This document shows positions 52,643 to 60,818 of a stretch of DNA of 64,000 bases, one piece after another (position 1 is the stretch's first letter; the number at the start of each line of letters is the position of its first letter). Made by a program: the position numbers and the translations under genes. The stretch comes from JAWPMV01 sp039819665 (GTDB lineage: Bacteria; Bacteroidota; Bacteroidia; J057), in assembly GCA_039819665.1 (NCBI GenBank), contig JBCBRM010000016.1:1-64000 (forward strand), written 5' to 3'. The notes under the pieces were generated by a model, which was given only the letters and a program-made list of their open reading frames with translations, searched no databases and had not been told where the DNA came from.

Positions 52643-53593
52643 CTAGGAAGCCATCTTCACTTGATCCCTCCCAATAAGCACCCTTGAAACATAGAGTTTA
52701 CAAAGCTTGAGCCTATTGTAGTCTATCCCGAGTTCTTCATAGGCTTTTTTCAAGCTGCTCTCTGGACTTTTGCGGAAATAGGTACTGCCTTTCTCCAATT
52801 CCTCTCCCACTAATTTCTCTTCAATCCAGGGCCTCAGGTCGATCTCCCCAGCTTTATGAAGATTGCTCAGATAATTTTCTACTGTTTGGACCTGTATTGA
52901 TCTTTTATCAGCAATCTCTGTCAGGTTCGCCCCTGCTTCGAATAGTGCTTTAACTTCCTGATGAGCTGCCGATTGAACTTTCTTAAGAAAGCGAAGTCGA
53001 TCTGCTACCGCTTTTTCTTTCATAATCATCTCCACAAGGGAAATAATAGAGGGGCCAAATCGATTGGCTTTGTAGTCCCCAAAACCTGGAATCATTTTTA
53101 ATTCCTGCAAGTCTTTCGGTTTATCATCTATGATTCTGCCAAGGGTATAATCTGTGAAGACCCTGAATGGTGGCTTTGCTTCCTGCTTTGCCAGGGCACT
53201 TCTTAGTTGCCTAAGTTCAAGTAGGAGCTTCTTATCATATATACTTGTTCGAAGCTCATGGGCTTTCACGATCAGCTCACTGGGATAGGTAAGAAATTCT
53301 TCTCCTTTCCTACTAATCCCAATTGAGCCATACCGTGAATTTGTAACTTGTAAGAAGTGCTTCCTCAATAAGTAATTGATCAGATTACGAATACGTTCGC
53401 TATGCTTGCCTTTCATCCTACCGAAAGTCTCTAACTCCCTGTGGTGCGCTTCTTTGAACCCAAAGGTCTCGGATGCCCTCAGGACACGCGTAATGTAATT
53501 GCTCCCATACTTCTGGTCCAGGAGGACCACCGTCTTTAAGATCAGATATGCGTCTTCTTTAATATTCACCAGTGCTTCCAGTAAAAGTTGCAT
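52643..53593 (-). CDS. RecQ C-terminal-like protein (RQC-HRDC-HTH), no helicase; paralog A
   Basis: This 316-residue protein has three modules in the order found at the end of RecQ. The RQC winged helix spans about 12-105 (YGSNYITRVLRAS, ELETFGRMKGKHSERIRNLINYLL, RYGSIGISRKGEEFL). The HRDC spans about 115-190 (LLLELRQLRSALAKQ, FTDYTLGRIIDDKPKDLQEL, IPGFGDYKANRFGPSI), with the HRDC core intact. The C-terminal HTH spans about 205-255 (LFEAGANLTEIADKRSIQVQTVENYLSNLH). It starts at codon one without a helicase or the four zinc-ligand Cys. It probably binds DNA junctions or duplex ends without unwinding. The partner gene at 51597 follows on the same strand. Confidence 0.82.
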   Translation of the reverse strand: MQLLLEALVNIKEDAYLILKTVVLLDQKYGSNYITRVLRASETFGFKEAHHRELETFGRMKGKHSERIRNLINYLLRKHFLQVTNSRYGSIGISRKGEEFLTYPSELIVKAHELRTSIYDKKLLLELRQLRSALAKQEAKPPFRVFTDYTLGRIIDDKPKDLQELKMIPGFGDYKANRFGPSIISLVEMIMKEKAVADRLRFLKKVQSAAHQEVKALFEAGANLTEIADKRSIQVQTVENYLSNLHKAGEIDLRPWIEEKLVGEELEKGSTYFRKSPESSLKKAYEELGIDYNRLKLCKLYVSRVLIGRDQVKMAS

Positions 53594-53782
53594 TGTGTTT
53601 TCGCTTTGTGTTTTGGCTTACGAAATAAAGCTGCAGGAAAATTCAGGAAGCTACATGGAAAAATTTAGCCTGTAGGTAAGCTTAAAATAGGACAAATTAA
53701 TACTCCCCCTGCCAAGAAAAAATATATAAGAAATTAATAATCAAAGCTTTACAAGAAAACCAAACTACCTAAATTGGTAAGC

Positions 53783-54286
53783 TTAATAAGGCCTTTCGCC
53801 CTCTATATTTCCCTTAGGATCATACAGACAAACCCAAACAAATGTACTTCCATCAAGACAGGTTCCTCTAGCACAACCCAACTTTTTAGAATTTGCCCAA
53901 ACAAGTTGTTTATAGGAATCACAGGAGCCGGCAGCTAACAAACAAGTGTCTTGATCATAGTTATAGGCATTTCCTGCATTTGCCCAGAGATTTACCGTCT
54001 GTCTTTCTGTATTTAGGCCAAAAGCAAAGAGGGAATTTTGCCCCAAATCCTCCATGTTCAAAGGGATTTCACAATTTTCCAAGTCGAATACCGCTTCGGC
54101 TTTTTCAGCTAACTCTTCATCCCATTCAAGATTTTCTATGCCCAGTGGAGTACGAATTTCATTATGGGCATTGACTAAATTTCGGGCAAAAACTGAAAGC
54201 TGGCCAGGAGGCGGGCTAAAGCCAGGCTCATCTTCGCAAGCAGATATTAAGAGAATTCCTACAATAATAAGTAGCGTGTATTTCAT
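53783..54286 (-). CDS. CAP (SCP/PR-1-like) domain lipoprotein
   Basis: This 167-residue protein has a lipobox (LLIISAC, Cys near residue 17) and a short Pro/Ser linker. The CAP domain has NLVNAHNEIRTPLGIENLEWDEELAEKAEA with the first active-site His/Glu, then YKQLVWANSKKLGCARGTCLDG, where the second HT/SxxGC motif is altered to KKLGCA, and FVWVCLYDPKGN at the end. Extra Cys residues suggest disulfides. It is secreted or surface-exposed, and its function is unknown. It is monocistronic. Confidence 0.85.
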   Translation of the reverse strand: MKYTLLIIVGILLISACEDEPGFSPPPGQLSVFARNLVNAHNEIRTPLGIENLEWDEELAEKAEAVFDLENCEIPLNMEDLGQNSLFAFGLNTERQTVNLWANAGNAYNYDQDTCLLAAGSCDSYKQLVWANSKKLGCARGTCLDGSTFVWVCLYDPKGNIEGERPY

Positions 54287-54376
54287 AAAAGATCCTTTTT
54301 CTATCGATACATCTTCGATATAATAAAACCAAAATGAAATAGCTTTATATGTTTCTTATTTATGAATTTAGGGAAA

Positions 54377-54769
54377 TCAGCTTTCCCAAAGAACATACTT
54401 TTGAAAAAGCTTCTCCAAAATTTTCTCAGGCTCTCCACATAATCCAGGATGAACCTTCGAACTCTGAATGATAGTACTCCTAGTAGCCGTCAACCATCTG
54501 AATCGACCTGCCTGGTCAAGTTTTGCGATCTCTCCTCCTTCTTCACTTCCCTTGCATATCAGTTCCCAGGATTTCAGGTAATCGCTCACCTCCTCCAGGT
54601 CAATATCGGGGAAAGTCACCTGTAAGCGGGCCTTATCCAACTGATATTTTACCTCAAGGTATTTCTTTCGCTTACAAAAAAGAATAACTCCTACATTTAG
54701 GAATTCTTCCCGCTCCACTCGTGGAACCAGCCGTATAAATGCATATTCATATACCTGCTTATCTTGCAT
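54377..54769 (-). CDS. DUF3037 protein, partner of HipA-like kinase
   Basis: The ATG at 54769 gives 130 residues, overlapping the end of the upstream kinase gene by 11 bases; a TTG at 54796 would add nine. The core YEYAFIRLVPRVEREEFLNVGVILFCKRKKYLEVKY is the DUF3037 signature. DUF3037 genes are often found directly after HipA_2-type kinase genes, as here. The molecular role is not established. Translational coupling suggests that the two proteins act together. Confidence 0.85.
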   Translation of the reverse strand: MQDKQVYEYAFIRLVPRVEREEFLNVGVILFCKRKKYLEVKYQLDKARLQVTFPDIDLEEVSDYLKSWELICKGSEEGGEIAKLDQAGRFRWLTATRSTIIQSSKVHPGLCGEPEKILEKLFQKYVLWES

Positions 54770-55538
54770 TTTCGGCTTCTTTTCTAAAAGTTTCAATATT
54801 GCCTAGCCGAGTATAAAGAAAATCTACATAGGCTGTTCTCTTTTCTGTGGGGGCCAAAGGATCAGCCTCGTCTTCCAACCATTCTTCAGGAATAACCGAT
54901 ACGATATCAGCAATGGTTTCCTTGGTAATTCTTTTCTGTATCTCTTCTTCTGCTTCGGGCAAAGCATCTGCAATTCCCAGCATTACATGATCTTTAACTG
55001 CTGCAAATCCGCGTTTAGCATGCTCCTCCCAATTATTCCACGAATGATGAAAGTAAAGAGCTGCCCCATGATCAATCAACCAAAGTTCCTTATGCCAAAT
55101 CAACATATTGGTATTGCGATGGGTGCGGTCAATATTGGTGATAATAGCATCTAGCAAAACCACTTTGGAAGCACTTAATGCATCCGCTTCAGAAGCCAAA
55201 GGATCAAAGGTAATAGCTCCTGCTAGATAGTGGAGTCCCAAATTCAATCCCACACTGAAGCGCAAGAGATCCTGAATTTCCTCATCTGGTTCAGTTTTAC
55301 TAAAAGACTCATCCAGGTTCATAAAAACCAGCTCGGGTACTTTTAGGCCCATTGCTCTGGCTAGTTCACCTCCTATCAGCTCTGCGATCAAAGCTTTCTT
55401 TCCCTGACCTGCTCCCCTGAATTTGATCACATAAGGAAAATCATCGTCTGCATCGACAATCGCAGGCAAGGATCCCCCTTCTCTTAAAGGAGTCACATAT
55501 CGAATTACATCCACCGTTCGGATCTCCGGCTTACTCAT
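54759..55538 (-). CDS. HipA-like kinase domain protein (HipA_2)
   Basis: The ATG at 55538 is chosen because family members begin at the RTVDVIRYVTPLREGGSLPAI segment; an ATG at 55610 would add 24 unconserved residues and overlap the divergent gene. The 259-residue protein has an ATP-binding VIKF, a catalytic-loop-like NIDRTHRNTN (Asp and Asn at kinase spacing) and IDHG as the metal-binding Asp. It resembles the HipA family kinase core but is shorter than toxin HipA and has no HipB antitoxin next to it. The DUF3037 gene overlaps it instead. Its substrate is unknown. Confidence 0.83.
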   Translation of the reverse strand: MSKPEIRTVDVIRYVTPLREGGSLPAIVDADDDFPYVIKFRGAGQGKKALIAELIGGELARAMGLKVPELVFMNLDESFSKTEPDEEIQDLLRFSVGLNLGLHYLAGAITFDPLASEADALSASKVVLLDAIITNIDRTHRNTNMLIWHKELWLIDHGAALYFHHSWNNWEEHAKRGFAAVKDHVMLGIADALPEAEEEIQKRITKETIADIVSVIPEEWLEDEADPLAPTEKRTAYVDFLYTRLGNIETFRKEAENAR

Positions 55539-55629
55539 GCTGGCAAGATAATAATTTGTAAGAACAAGATAGGCCCCCAACAGTTTCTTGAGAACAGGCC
55601 TGATCTTCATACATCACACACTGCTTCTA

Positions 55630-56199
55630 ATGAAAGAGTTATTAAAAAAACACATCGTAGAAAAGCTTGGTCGTACTCCCGAAAGGCTGGATACAGTCAT
55701 TGAAAGTTTTGAAGAGGTCAAAACGAAAAAGAAGGAAGTACTACTTGAAGTGGGCCAAATCTGCAATAAGGTCTATTTCATTGCAGAAGGTTGCCTCAAA
55801 ATAGGAACTTATAATTTGAATGGGGAAGAATCTACTACCAATATTGCCTTTGAAGGGGAATGGAGAACCTCTATGAGCAGTTTTGTAAACCAACAGGCGT
55901 CCAATGAAAGAATCGTAAGCGTAGAGGCCTCTTGCTTACTTGTCATCGGAAGAGATCGATTTCTACGCTTGTCCCAGGAAATTCCTGAATTTGAACACAT
56001 CTACAAAGGCTTGCTGGAAGAATCCTACAGTAAATCCATCGAACGCGTGCAAAGCCTCATGGCCATGGATGCCCTGGACCGATTGAAATGGCTTCTTTCC
56101 CAGCATCCCCGTATTTTCACTCGTTTGTCAAACAGACTTATAGCTTCCTACCTTGGCTTATCCGAAGCGACTTTAAGTAGACTCAAGGCAAAACTTTGA
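55630..56199 (+). CDS. Crp/Fnr family transcriptional regulator
   Basis: The ATG at 55630 gives 189 residues; an earlier in-frame start would overlap the divergent HipA-like gene. A cNMP-binding jelly roll (residues about 25-120; VGQICNKVYFIAEGCLKIGTY and FEGEWRTSMSSF) precedes a helix and a C-terminal HTH (LIASYLGLSEATLSRLKAKL). Typical cAMP residues are not evident. The next two genes (DoxX-like and SnoaL-like) follow on the same strand with short gaps, so they may be its operon or targets. Confidence 0.86.
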   Translation: MKELLKKHIVEKLGRTPERLDTVIESFEEVKTKKKEVLLEVGQICNKVYFIAEGCLKIGTYNLNGEESTTNIAFEGEWRTSMSSFVNQQASNERIVSVEASCLLVIGRDRFLRLSQEIPEFEHIYKGLLEESYSKSIERVQSLMAMDALDRLKWLLSQHPRIFTRLSNRLIASYLGLSEATLSRLKAKL

Positions 56200-56264
56200 T
56201 CCAGGTCAAACTTTTCCTCCTTTCCTATCCCCAGCTTTGTACCATAAGATTTAATCAAAAATTT

Positions 56265-56669
56265 ATGGTACTCAACATCAACACATTACAACAGCTGGGA
56301 AAGTATTTATTCATTCTTCCTTTCGCAGCCTTTGGCTTTTTGCACTTTGGTCCACTGGAATTTAGCATTGACTACGTTCCTGGCTGGTTACCGGCACCTG
56401 CTTTCTGGGTCTACTTTGTTGGACTCTGTCTACTTGCCTTTCCTTTAAGCGCAGTTCTCCAAAAACTCGATGCCTTAGCGGCCCTTTTACTCGCTTTGCT
56501 ACTTCTGGTATTTGTGGGAAGCATCCATATCCCAAAAGCTCTTAGCGGAGATTTCTTGGGGATCATCGCCACGTTTCGGGACAGTTGTATGGCAGGCGCA
56601 GCATTGATTTATACGGCCTTTTTGGCGAAAGATTATCGCTATACAGGCCTCAATTCTCATAATCTTTAA
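56265..56669 (+). CDS. DoxX-like membrane protein
   Basis: The ATG at 56265 gives 134 residues; the frame is open 23 codons further up, but that part overlaps the end of the regulator gene. There are four hydrophobic helices with the pattern FILPFAAFGFLHFGP, then PAPAFWVYFVGLCLLAFPLSAVL, then two more. This is the DoxX/DUF4267-like layout. The function is unknown, and such proteins sit in the inner membrane. It lies between a Crp/Fnr regulator and a SnoaL-like gene, probably in one transcript. Confidence 0.65.
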   Translation: MVLNINTLQQLGKYLFILPFAAFGFLHFGPLEFSIDYVPGWLPAPAFWVYFVGLCLLAFPLSAVLQKLDALAALLLALLLLVFVGSIHIPKALSGDFLGIIATFRDSCMAGAALIYTAFLAKDYRYTGLNSHNL

Positions 56670-56679
56670 TTCAATTATT

Positions 56680-57039
56680 ATGCATCCAACAGTAGAAACA
56701 GTACAGGCTTTCAATCAGCTAGTCGGTGAGTTCAAGTATGAAGAAGCTCATGCAAAATTTTACCATGCGGATCTAGTCAAACATGAGAATGAAGATGCTC
56801 CGACCATTGGCCTGGAAAATCATAAAACAGAAATGCAACAATTCCTCGGAAGCATTTCCAATCGATTTGCCAAACTGATTAAGAGCATAGTCTCCGATGA
56901 TATGTCCGTTAGCGAATGGCACTATAAATTCGACCACAAAGATTGGGGAGCCAGAGATTTTCGCGAGATATCTATTCAGAGGTGGAAAGATGGGAAGATT
57001 ATCCACGAACGACATCATTACAAAACCGAGAATTGGTAA
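56680..57039 (+). CDS. SnoaL/NTF2-like protein
   Basis: This 119-residue protein has the NTF2-like fold order: helix TVETVQAFNQLVGEFKYEEAHAKFYHADLVKHEN, strands, and a C-terminal WKDGKIIHERHHY strand typical of SnoaL-like domains. It has no signal peptide, so it is cytoplasmic. The ligand or reaction is unknown. It starts 11 bases after the DoxX-like stop, and a strong hairpin follows. Confidence 0.78.
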   Translation: MHPTVETVQAFNQLVGEFKYEEAHAKFYHADLVKHENEDAPTIGLENHKTEMQQFLGSISNRFAKLIKSIVSDDMSVSEWHYKFDHKDWGARDFREISIQRWKDGKIIHERHHYKTENW

Positions 57040-57064
57040 ATCATTGAGCTCTTAGGAAAGATGA

Positions 57065-57110
57065 AGTTCAAGTATCAAGCCCAAACTCAAAGAGGCTTGA
57101 TACTTGAACT
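57065..57110. terminator. long hairpin between converging genes
   Basis: AGTTCAAGTATCAAGCC (57065-57081) is a perfect 17-base match for the complement of 57094-57110, with a 12-base loop. It lies between the SnoaL-like and DUF6157 genes, which converge. T-runs are weak, so termination is likely but not certain. Confidence 0.6.
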
Positions 57111-57165
57111 CCGAATTTGCATTTGAAGTTGAATTTTTGAATCCATCCCAACCAGATTTCAGGCC

Positions 57166-57582
57166 TTACTTTTTAGCCCGACGACTCCGCATAGCTTTCA
57201 CCTTTTTGATAGAATCATCAGCGATAAAAGCCTTGTATTCTTCCGAGTCAGAAGCAAAAATGGCAACTTTCCCTTCTTCATTGCTGTGTACGCCCCAGCC
57301 ATATCTTTTGGTGAGGGGAGAAGATCGAAAGCAAGGCTGACCTTTGGAGAAATAGGTAGCTCTCTGCTCTTCCATTTCATAGGATTGAAACTCCTTCCTG
57401 ATTGCAAAGACCCCAAATAGCACCTCATCCGAAGTGTATTTGTAAGGATTGTCAATGAGCATTTCAAATTGAAGATTGGCGACCGTCTTCTTATCTCCTT
57501 TTACAGGCGGTACATCTCCCTGCTTGATGGGACAATCTTCGGCTATTTCGATGAAGGTGTTGAAATAATTAGTGGTATGCAT
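57166..57582 (-). CDS. DUF6157 family protein
   Basis: The ATG at 57582 gives 138 residues. The N-terminus HTTNYFNTFIEIAEDCPI and the following GDVPPVKGDKKTVANLQFEM are characteristic of DUF6157. NPYKYTSDEVLFGVFAIR and YFSKGQPCFRSSPLTKRYGWG follow. The family is known only as conserved hypothetical, mostly Bacteroidota and Bacillota. The C-terminus is very basic (KKVKAMRSRRAKK), which could bind nucleic acid, but that is inference. It lies 61 bases downstream of the WYL regulator on the same strand. Confidence 0.82.
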   Translation of the reverse strand: MHTTNYFNTFIEIAEDCPIKQGDVPPVKGDKKTVANLQFEMLIDNPYKYTSDEVLFGVFAIRKEFQSYEMEEQRATYFSKGQPCFRSSPLTKRYGWGVHSNEEGKVAIFASDSEEYKAFIADDSIKKVKAMRSRRAKK

Positions 57583-57643
57583 GTCTGTTGAAATTTTGAT
57601 TGATGGAGGCAAGATAATGTGAGCTTGTGACAGCCCTTTGTCA

Positions 57644-58363
57644 TTAGCTTCTGCCCAATCGCTTTTTGGTCATTTCAACGTATTCTTCCAGGCTGAGTTC
57701 ATGAGGGCTGAAGCTTTCCTCAAGAATTTCTTTCTTTTTGATTTTATCGACCCGAAAGCTTCTGAAATCTTCCCTTAGCCGACACCAGGCAATTAGTATC
57801 CAGTTTTCTGAGGTATTGAGGTAAATGGCGAATGGTTCTACCTCGCGAACACTCATTTCTTCTCCCGGCTGTTTTTGATAGGTAATTTGCAGCACTTTGA
57901 AATTGGTAAGGCAATGTTTTATTTCGGCCAAATGAGAACTACTCACATAATGGTTCCAATTTTTACCGATTATCGTCTTCTCTGCCAATAGAGAAGCCTT
58001 TTCCTTTTCTCCATCTCGAAGCACGGATTTTATTTTATCAATGGCTGTATTAAAATCCCGGATCAAAGAATCATCTTTACTTTTGGCAATAAACTTCTCC
58101 GCAATAATAAGGGCATGTGCTTCCGCCTCAGTAAACATGACAGGCGGCACATGAAACCCCTGAATCAAACTATATCCTCTTCCTTCTTCTGAAACTATAG
58201 GAATTCCCGCCTCTTCAAGAGAATGTAAATCCCGATAAATGGTACGGGTACTGACCTCAAATTCCTCAGCAAGATCCTGAATCGATACAAAAGGCCGAGT
58301 TTGCAGCTTTAGGAGAATAGCTGTAAGACGAGAAAGTCGGGATATATTGTCACTGTAGGCCAT
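57644..58363 (-). CDS. HTH-WYL transcriptional regulator (YafY-like)
   Basis: This 239-residue protein has an N-terminal HTH_11/DeoR-like winged helix (LTAILLKLQTRPFVSIQDLAEEFEVSTRTIYRDLHSLEEAGIPI). A WYL-type domain follows at about 140-230 (LQITYQKQPGEEMSVREVEPFAIYLNTSENWILIAWCRLREDFRSFRVDKI). The WYL triad reads as W-x-L-like residues in NWILIAWC. These proteins bind ligands or nucleic acid and regulate nearby genes, often stress-related. Candidates are the SDR upstream and DUF6157 downstream. Confidence 0.9.
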   Translation of the reverse strand: MAYSDNISRLSRLTAILLKLQTRPFVSIQDLAEEFEVSTRTIYRDLHSLEEAGIPIVSEEGRGYSLIQGFHVPPVMFTEAEAHALIIAEKFIAKSKDDSLIRDFNTAIDKIKSVLRDGEKEKASLLAEKTIIGKNWNHYVSSSHLAEIKHCLTNFKVLQITYQKQPGEEMSVREVEPFAIYLNTSENWILIAWCRLREDFRSFRVDKIKKKEILEESFSPHELSLEEYVEMTKKRLGRS

Positions 58364-58400
58364 AACCTACACCAAGATAAGGCTTAGCAGGATAAATTAC

Positions 58401-59135
58401 TTACCAGGCATGTTCGCTGCCATCCCACTGGAAGAATTTCCCCGCATCTTCCTTCTTCAAATTCTCTACTACCTCCAACATACCTTTTACAGATTCTTCG
58501 GCAGTCAGAGGAGCACGAGGTCCGCCCATACTGGTTTGTACCCATCCGGGATTGATGACTATCGAAATAATATCATGCTCAAGCAGATCAAAAGCCAGAG
58601 CTCGATTGAGCATATTTAAGGCAGCTTTGCTACTGGCATAGCCGTAATTTCCACCATTATTCTTGCTTGAGATAGAACCCAGACATGAGGATATGTTCAG
58701 AACCTTAGCCTTATCAGAAGCTCTCAGCAGAGGCAACATATATTTAGTCATGAATACAGGTGCCAAAGAGTTGACCTGAAAAAGCTCCATCAAAACTTTT
58801 TGATCCAGAGACTCCAGCTTGGTACTGGTGAGAAAATCTGCAGGACTACCTACACTTTTAGCATTGATACCCGCATTATTTACAAGGATATCCAGCTTTC
58901 CAAAATTGTCCTGAAGGTTGCGGGAGAGTTTGGACATATGCTCTTCGGAACGAACATCAAGAATATGATGCCAGGCTTCACATCCTGCGTCCTGCAATTC
59001 TTTTACGGCTGCCTGTCCGGGTTCAACTTTTCGCGAGGTTAATACAATCTTAAATCCTTTTTTTCCGAGTTGGCGACAAAATTCGAGCCCGAGTCCTCTA
59101 GCAGCGCCTGTAACGAGCGCTATTTTTTGTTCCAT
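58401..59135 (-). CDS. short-chain dehydrogenase/reductase
   Basis: This 244-residue classical SDR has VTGAARGLGLEF (cofactor loop), SRKV for NADP preference, NNAGINAKS, and YGYASSKAALN as the catalytic Tyr/Lys. The insert SPADFLTSTKLESLDQ between strands is not unusual. It is cytoplasmic, and the substrate is unknown. It begins 38 bases upstream of the WYL regulator on the same strand, so the two may be cotranscribed. Confidence 0.9.
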   Translation of the reverse strand: MEQKIALVTGAARGLGLEFCRQLGKKGFKIVLTSRKVEPGQAAVKELQDAGCEAWHHILDVRSEEHMSKLSRNLQDNFGKLDILVNNAGINAKSVGSPADFLTSTKLESLDQKVLMELFQVNSLAPVFMTKYMLPLLRASDKAKVLNISSCLGSISSKNNGGNYGYASSKAALNMLNRALAFDLLEHDIISIVINPGWVQTSMGGPRAPLTAEESVKGMLEVVENLKKEDAGKFFQWDGSEHAW

Positions 59136-59210
59136 TCTTACAATTTAATGTTTCTGAGGGGAATTTTCATAGCCCTTTGTAAGTAGTGTCCTTCATCTGA
59201 GCTTCACATT

Positions 59211-59248
59211 AAAACAAAAAAGCCGCCAACATGTATATGTCAGCGGCA
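59211..59248 (-). terminator. Rho-independent terminator of the NDH-2 gene
   Basis: On the minus strand, GCCGCTGACAT-ATAC-ATGTTGGCGGC forms a stem of paired ends with a two-base bulge, followed by TTTTTTGTTTT. It lies 21 bases after the stop of the oxidoreductase gene. Confidence 0.8.
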
Positions 59249-59268
59249 TTTATTAAACCATTTTAATA

Positions 59269-60576
59269 TTAATCACTTAGCGTCAATTCCACCCGTTTGT
59301 TCTTCCTTTTATAAGGACGGAGGATAACGCGTGTACCTTTATCATAGGTAAAGTAGCTCCAGACCCAATTAGTAAAAACCACTAACTTATTTCTAAAGCC
59401 AATCAAAAAAAGCAGGTGAACAAACATCCAGGCAATCCAGGCGATTCTTCCTTTGAGATGCATCTTTTTCAAATCAACTACTGCTTTATTCCTTCCGATG
59501 GTAGCCATGGAGCCTTTATCATAATACTTAAATCCTTTCAGAGGGGCTCCCTTATATTTACGTCGAAGATTTTTACCGAGCATTTCCCCTTGCTGTATCG
59601 CAACCTGTGCAACTTGTGGATGTCCATGAGGATAACTTTCAGTCTCCATATAAGCAACATCACCAATAGCAAAAACATCTGCTAATCCTTCTACTTCACT
59701 ATATTCATTTACTTTCAGTCGAGAACCACGCCCAAGATAAGTGGCATCAATTCCCTCGGGTATATCTCCTTTCACTCCCGCCGCCCATATAACCGTGGAA
59801 GCCTCAAATTCACGCCCTTCCTTAGTACTTAGTTTTTCCCCATCATAGCCAGTTACCCTGTGATTGAGCCAAATGTTTACGCCCATATTTTCAAGGACTT
59901 CCAGCGCATCTTCAGAAGATTTATCTGACATCCCTTCCAGCAATTGCCCTCCAGCTTGTATGAGATGAATCTCCATCTGGCGTAAGTCAAGTTCTGGATA
60001 GTCTGAAGGCAAGACATGTTTTTTCAACTCAGCTAAAGCACCAGCGGTTTCAACTCCTGTTGGGCCTCCTCCTACAACAACAAACTTCAAGAGTACCTCT
60101 CCATCATCCTCTGAGCCTTTTTGAAGAGATTGCTCGAAATTCATAAGGATCAAAGAGCGAAGGTCAACAGACTCAAGAATTGTTTTCATACCTAAGGCAT
60201 AAGACTCCAATTCTTCCATCCCGAAAAAGTTTGTCTCACTACCTGTAGCCATCACGAGATAATCGTATTCAATATATCCGATATTCGTATAGGCAGTTTT
60301 CTTTCCATGATCAATTTTTTCCACCTCGCACATGCGGAAGATCAGGTTTTCCTGCTTACTAAACATCTTCCGAAGAGGAAAGGCAATAGAATCAGGTTCA
60401 AGACCACCTGTAGCTACCTGATACAACAGAGGTTGGAACGTATGATAATTGTTCCGATCAACTAAAACAACCTGAAAAGGTCTTTTATTTAGGGTTTGGG
60501 CGAGTTTTATTCCACCAAAACCTCCGCCAATGACGAGGATTCTTGGGAGATTTGTACTGGGAATTTTCGCTTTCAT
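59269..60576 (-). CDS. ndh: type II NADH dehydrogenase (NDH-2)
   Basis: This 435-residue flavoprotein has the FAD dinucleotide motif VIGGGFGG, followed by the typical NYHTFQPLLYQVATGGLEP region. It has a second NAD-binding motif GGGPTGVETAGAL and the ATG-like AIGDVAYM near the end. The C-terminal region has amphipathic membrane-binding sequence (WIAWMFVHLLFLIGF). It transfers electrons from NADH to quinone without pumping protons, at the inner membrane face. The length and motifs are canonical. It ends at a terminator, and a second redox gene lies divergently at 60819. Confidence 0.92.
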   Translation of the reverse strand: MKAKIPSTNLPRILVIGGGFGGIKLAQTLNKRPFQVVLVDRNNYHTFQPLLYQVATGGLEPDSIAFPLRKMFSKQENLIFRMCEVEKIDHGKKTAYTNIGYIEYDYLVMATGSETNFFGMEELESYALGMKTILESVDLRSLILMNFEQSLQKGSEDDGEVLLKFVVVGGGPTGVETAGALAELKKHVLPSDYPELDLRQMEIHLIQAGGQLLEGMSDKSSEDALEVLENMGVNIWLNHRVTGYDGEKLSTKEGREFEASTVIWAAGVKGDIPEGIDATYLGRGSRLKVNEYSEVEGLADVFAIGDVAYMETESYPHGHPQVAQVAIQQGEMLGKNLRRKYKGAPLKGFKYYDKGSMATIGRNKAVVDLKKMHLKGRIAWIAWMFVHLLFLIGFRNKLVVFTNWVWSYFTYDKGTRVILRPYKRKNKRVELTLSD

Positions 60577-60758
60577 ATGTGATAATTTTGTGTTGCTGAC
60601 TCCGGACTAAAGTACAGGAAATCTGCAGCTTCTCCGAAATGTTTTTTTCAATTTTATATACGCTAGAGGATAATGCGGGTTGAGATTAGGGTTAGGCTTT
60701 TAAGGTCTTTGTGTATTAGGGCCGATTGTTATTAAACCCGTATAAGAACTCTGGCAAC

Positions 60759-60787
60759 CTAACACTACAACACCCCAACACTTTAGC
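60759..60787. repeat. GTGTTRG-family repeat half, copy 5 (degenerate)
   Basis: CTAACACTACAACACCCCAACAC repeats the right-arm units of the family. The left part near 60711-60730 (GTGTATTAGGGCC) matches only partly, so no good hairpin forms. It lies upstream of the PaaE-like gene, next to its promoter. Confidence 0.45.
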
Positions 60788-60795
60788 TATATTTG
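60788..60795 (+). promoter_or_regulatory. candidate -7 element TATATTTG for the PaaE-like gene
   Basis: TATATTTG matches TAnnTTTG exactly and lies 23 bases before the ATG at 60819. The -33 TTG at the usual spacing is missing. Confidence 0.4.
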
Positions 60796-60818
60796 TAAGC
60801 CTTTAGCATATACTTTTT

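Noticed and set aside
54759..55538. HipA-type persistence toxin-antitoxin module
   Set aside because: No HipB-like antitoxin is adjacent, the protein is shorter than HipA toxin, and its partner is DUF3037. It is annotated as a HipA-like kinase only.
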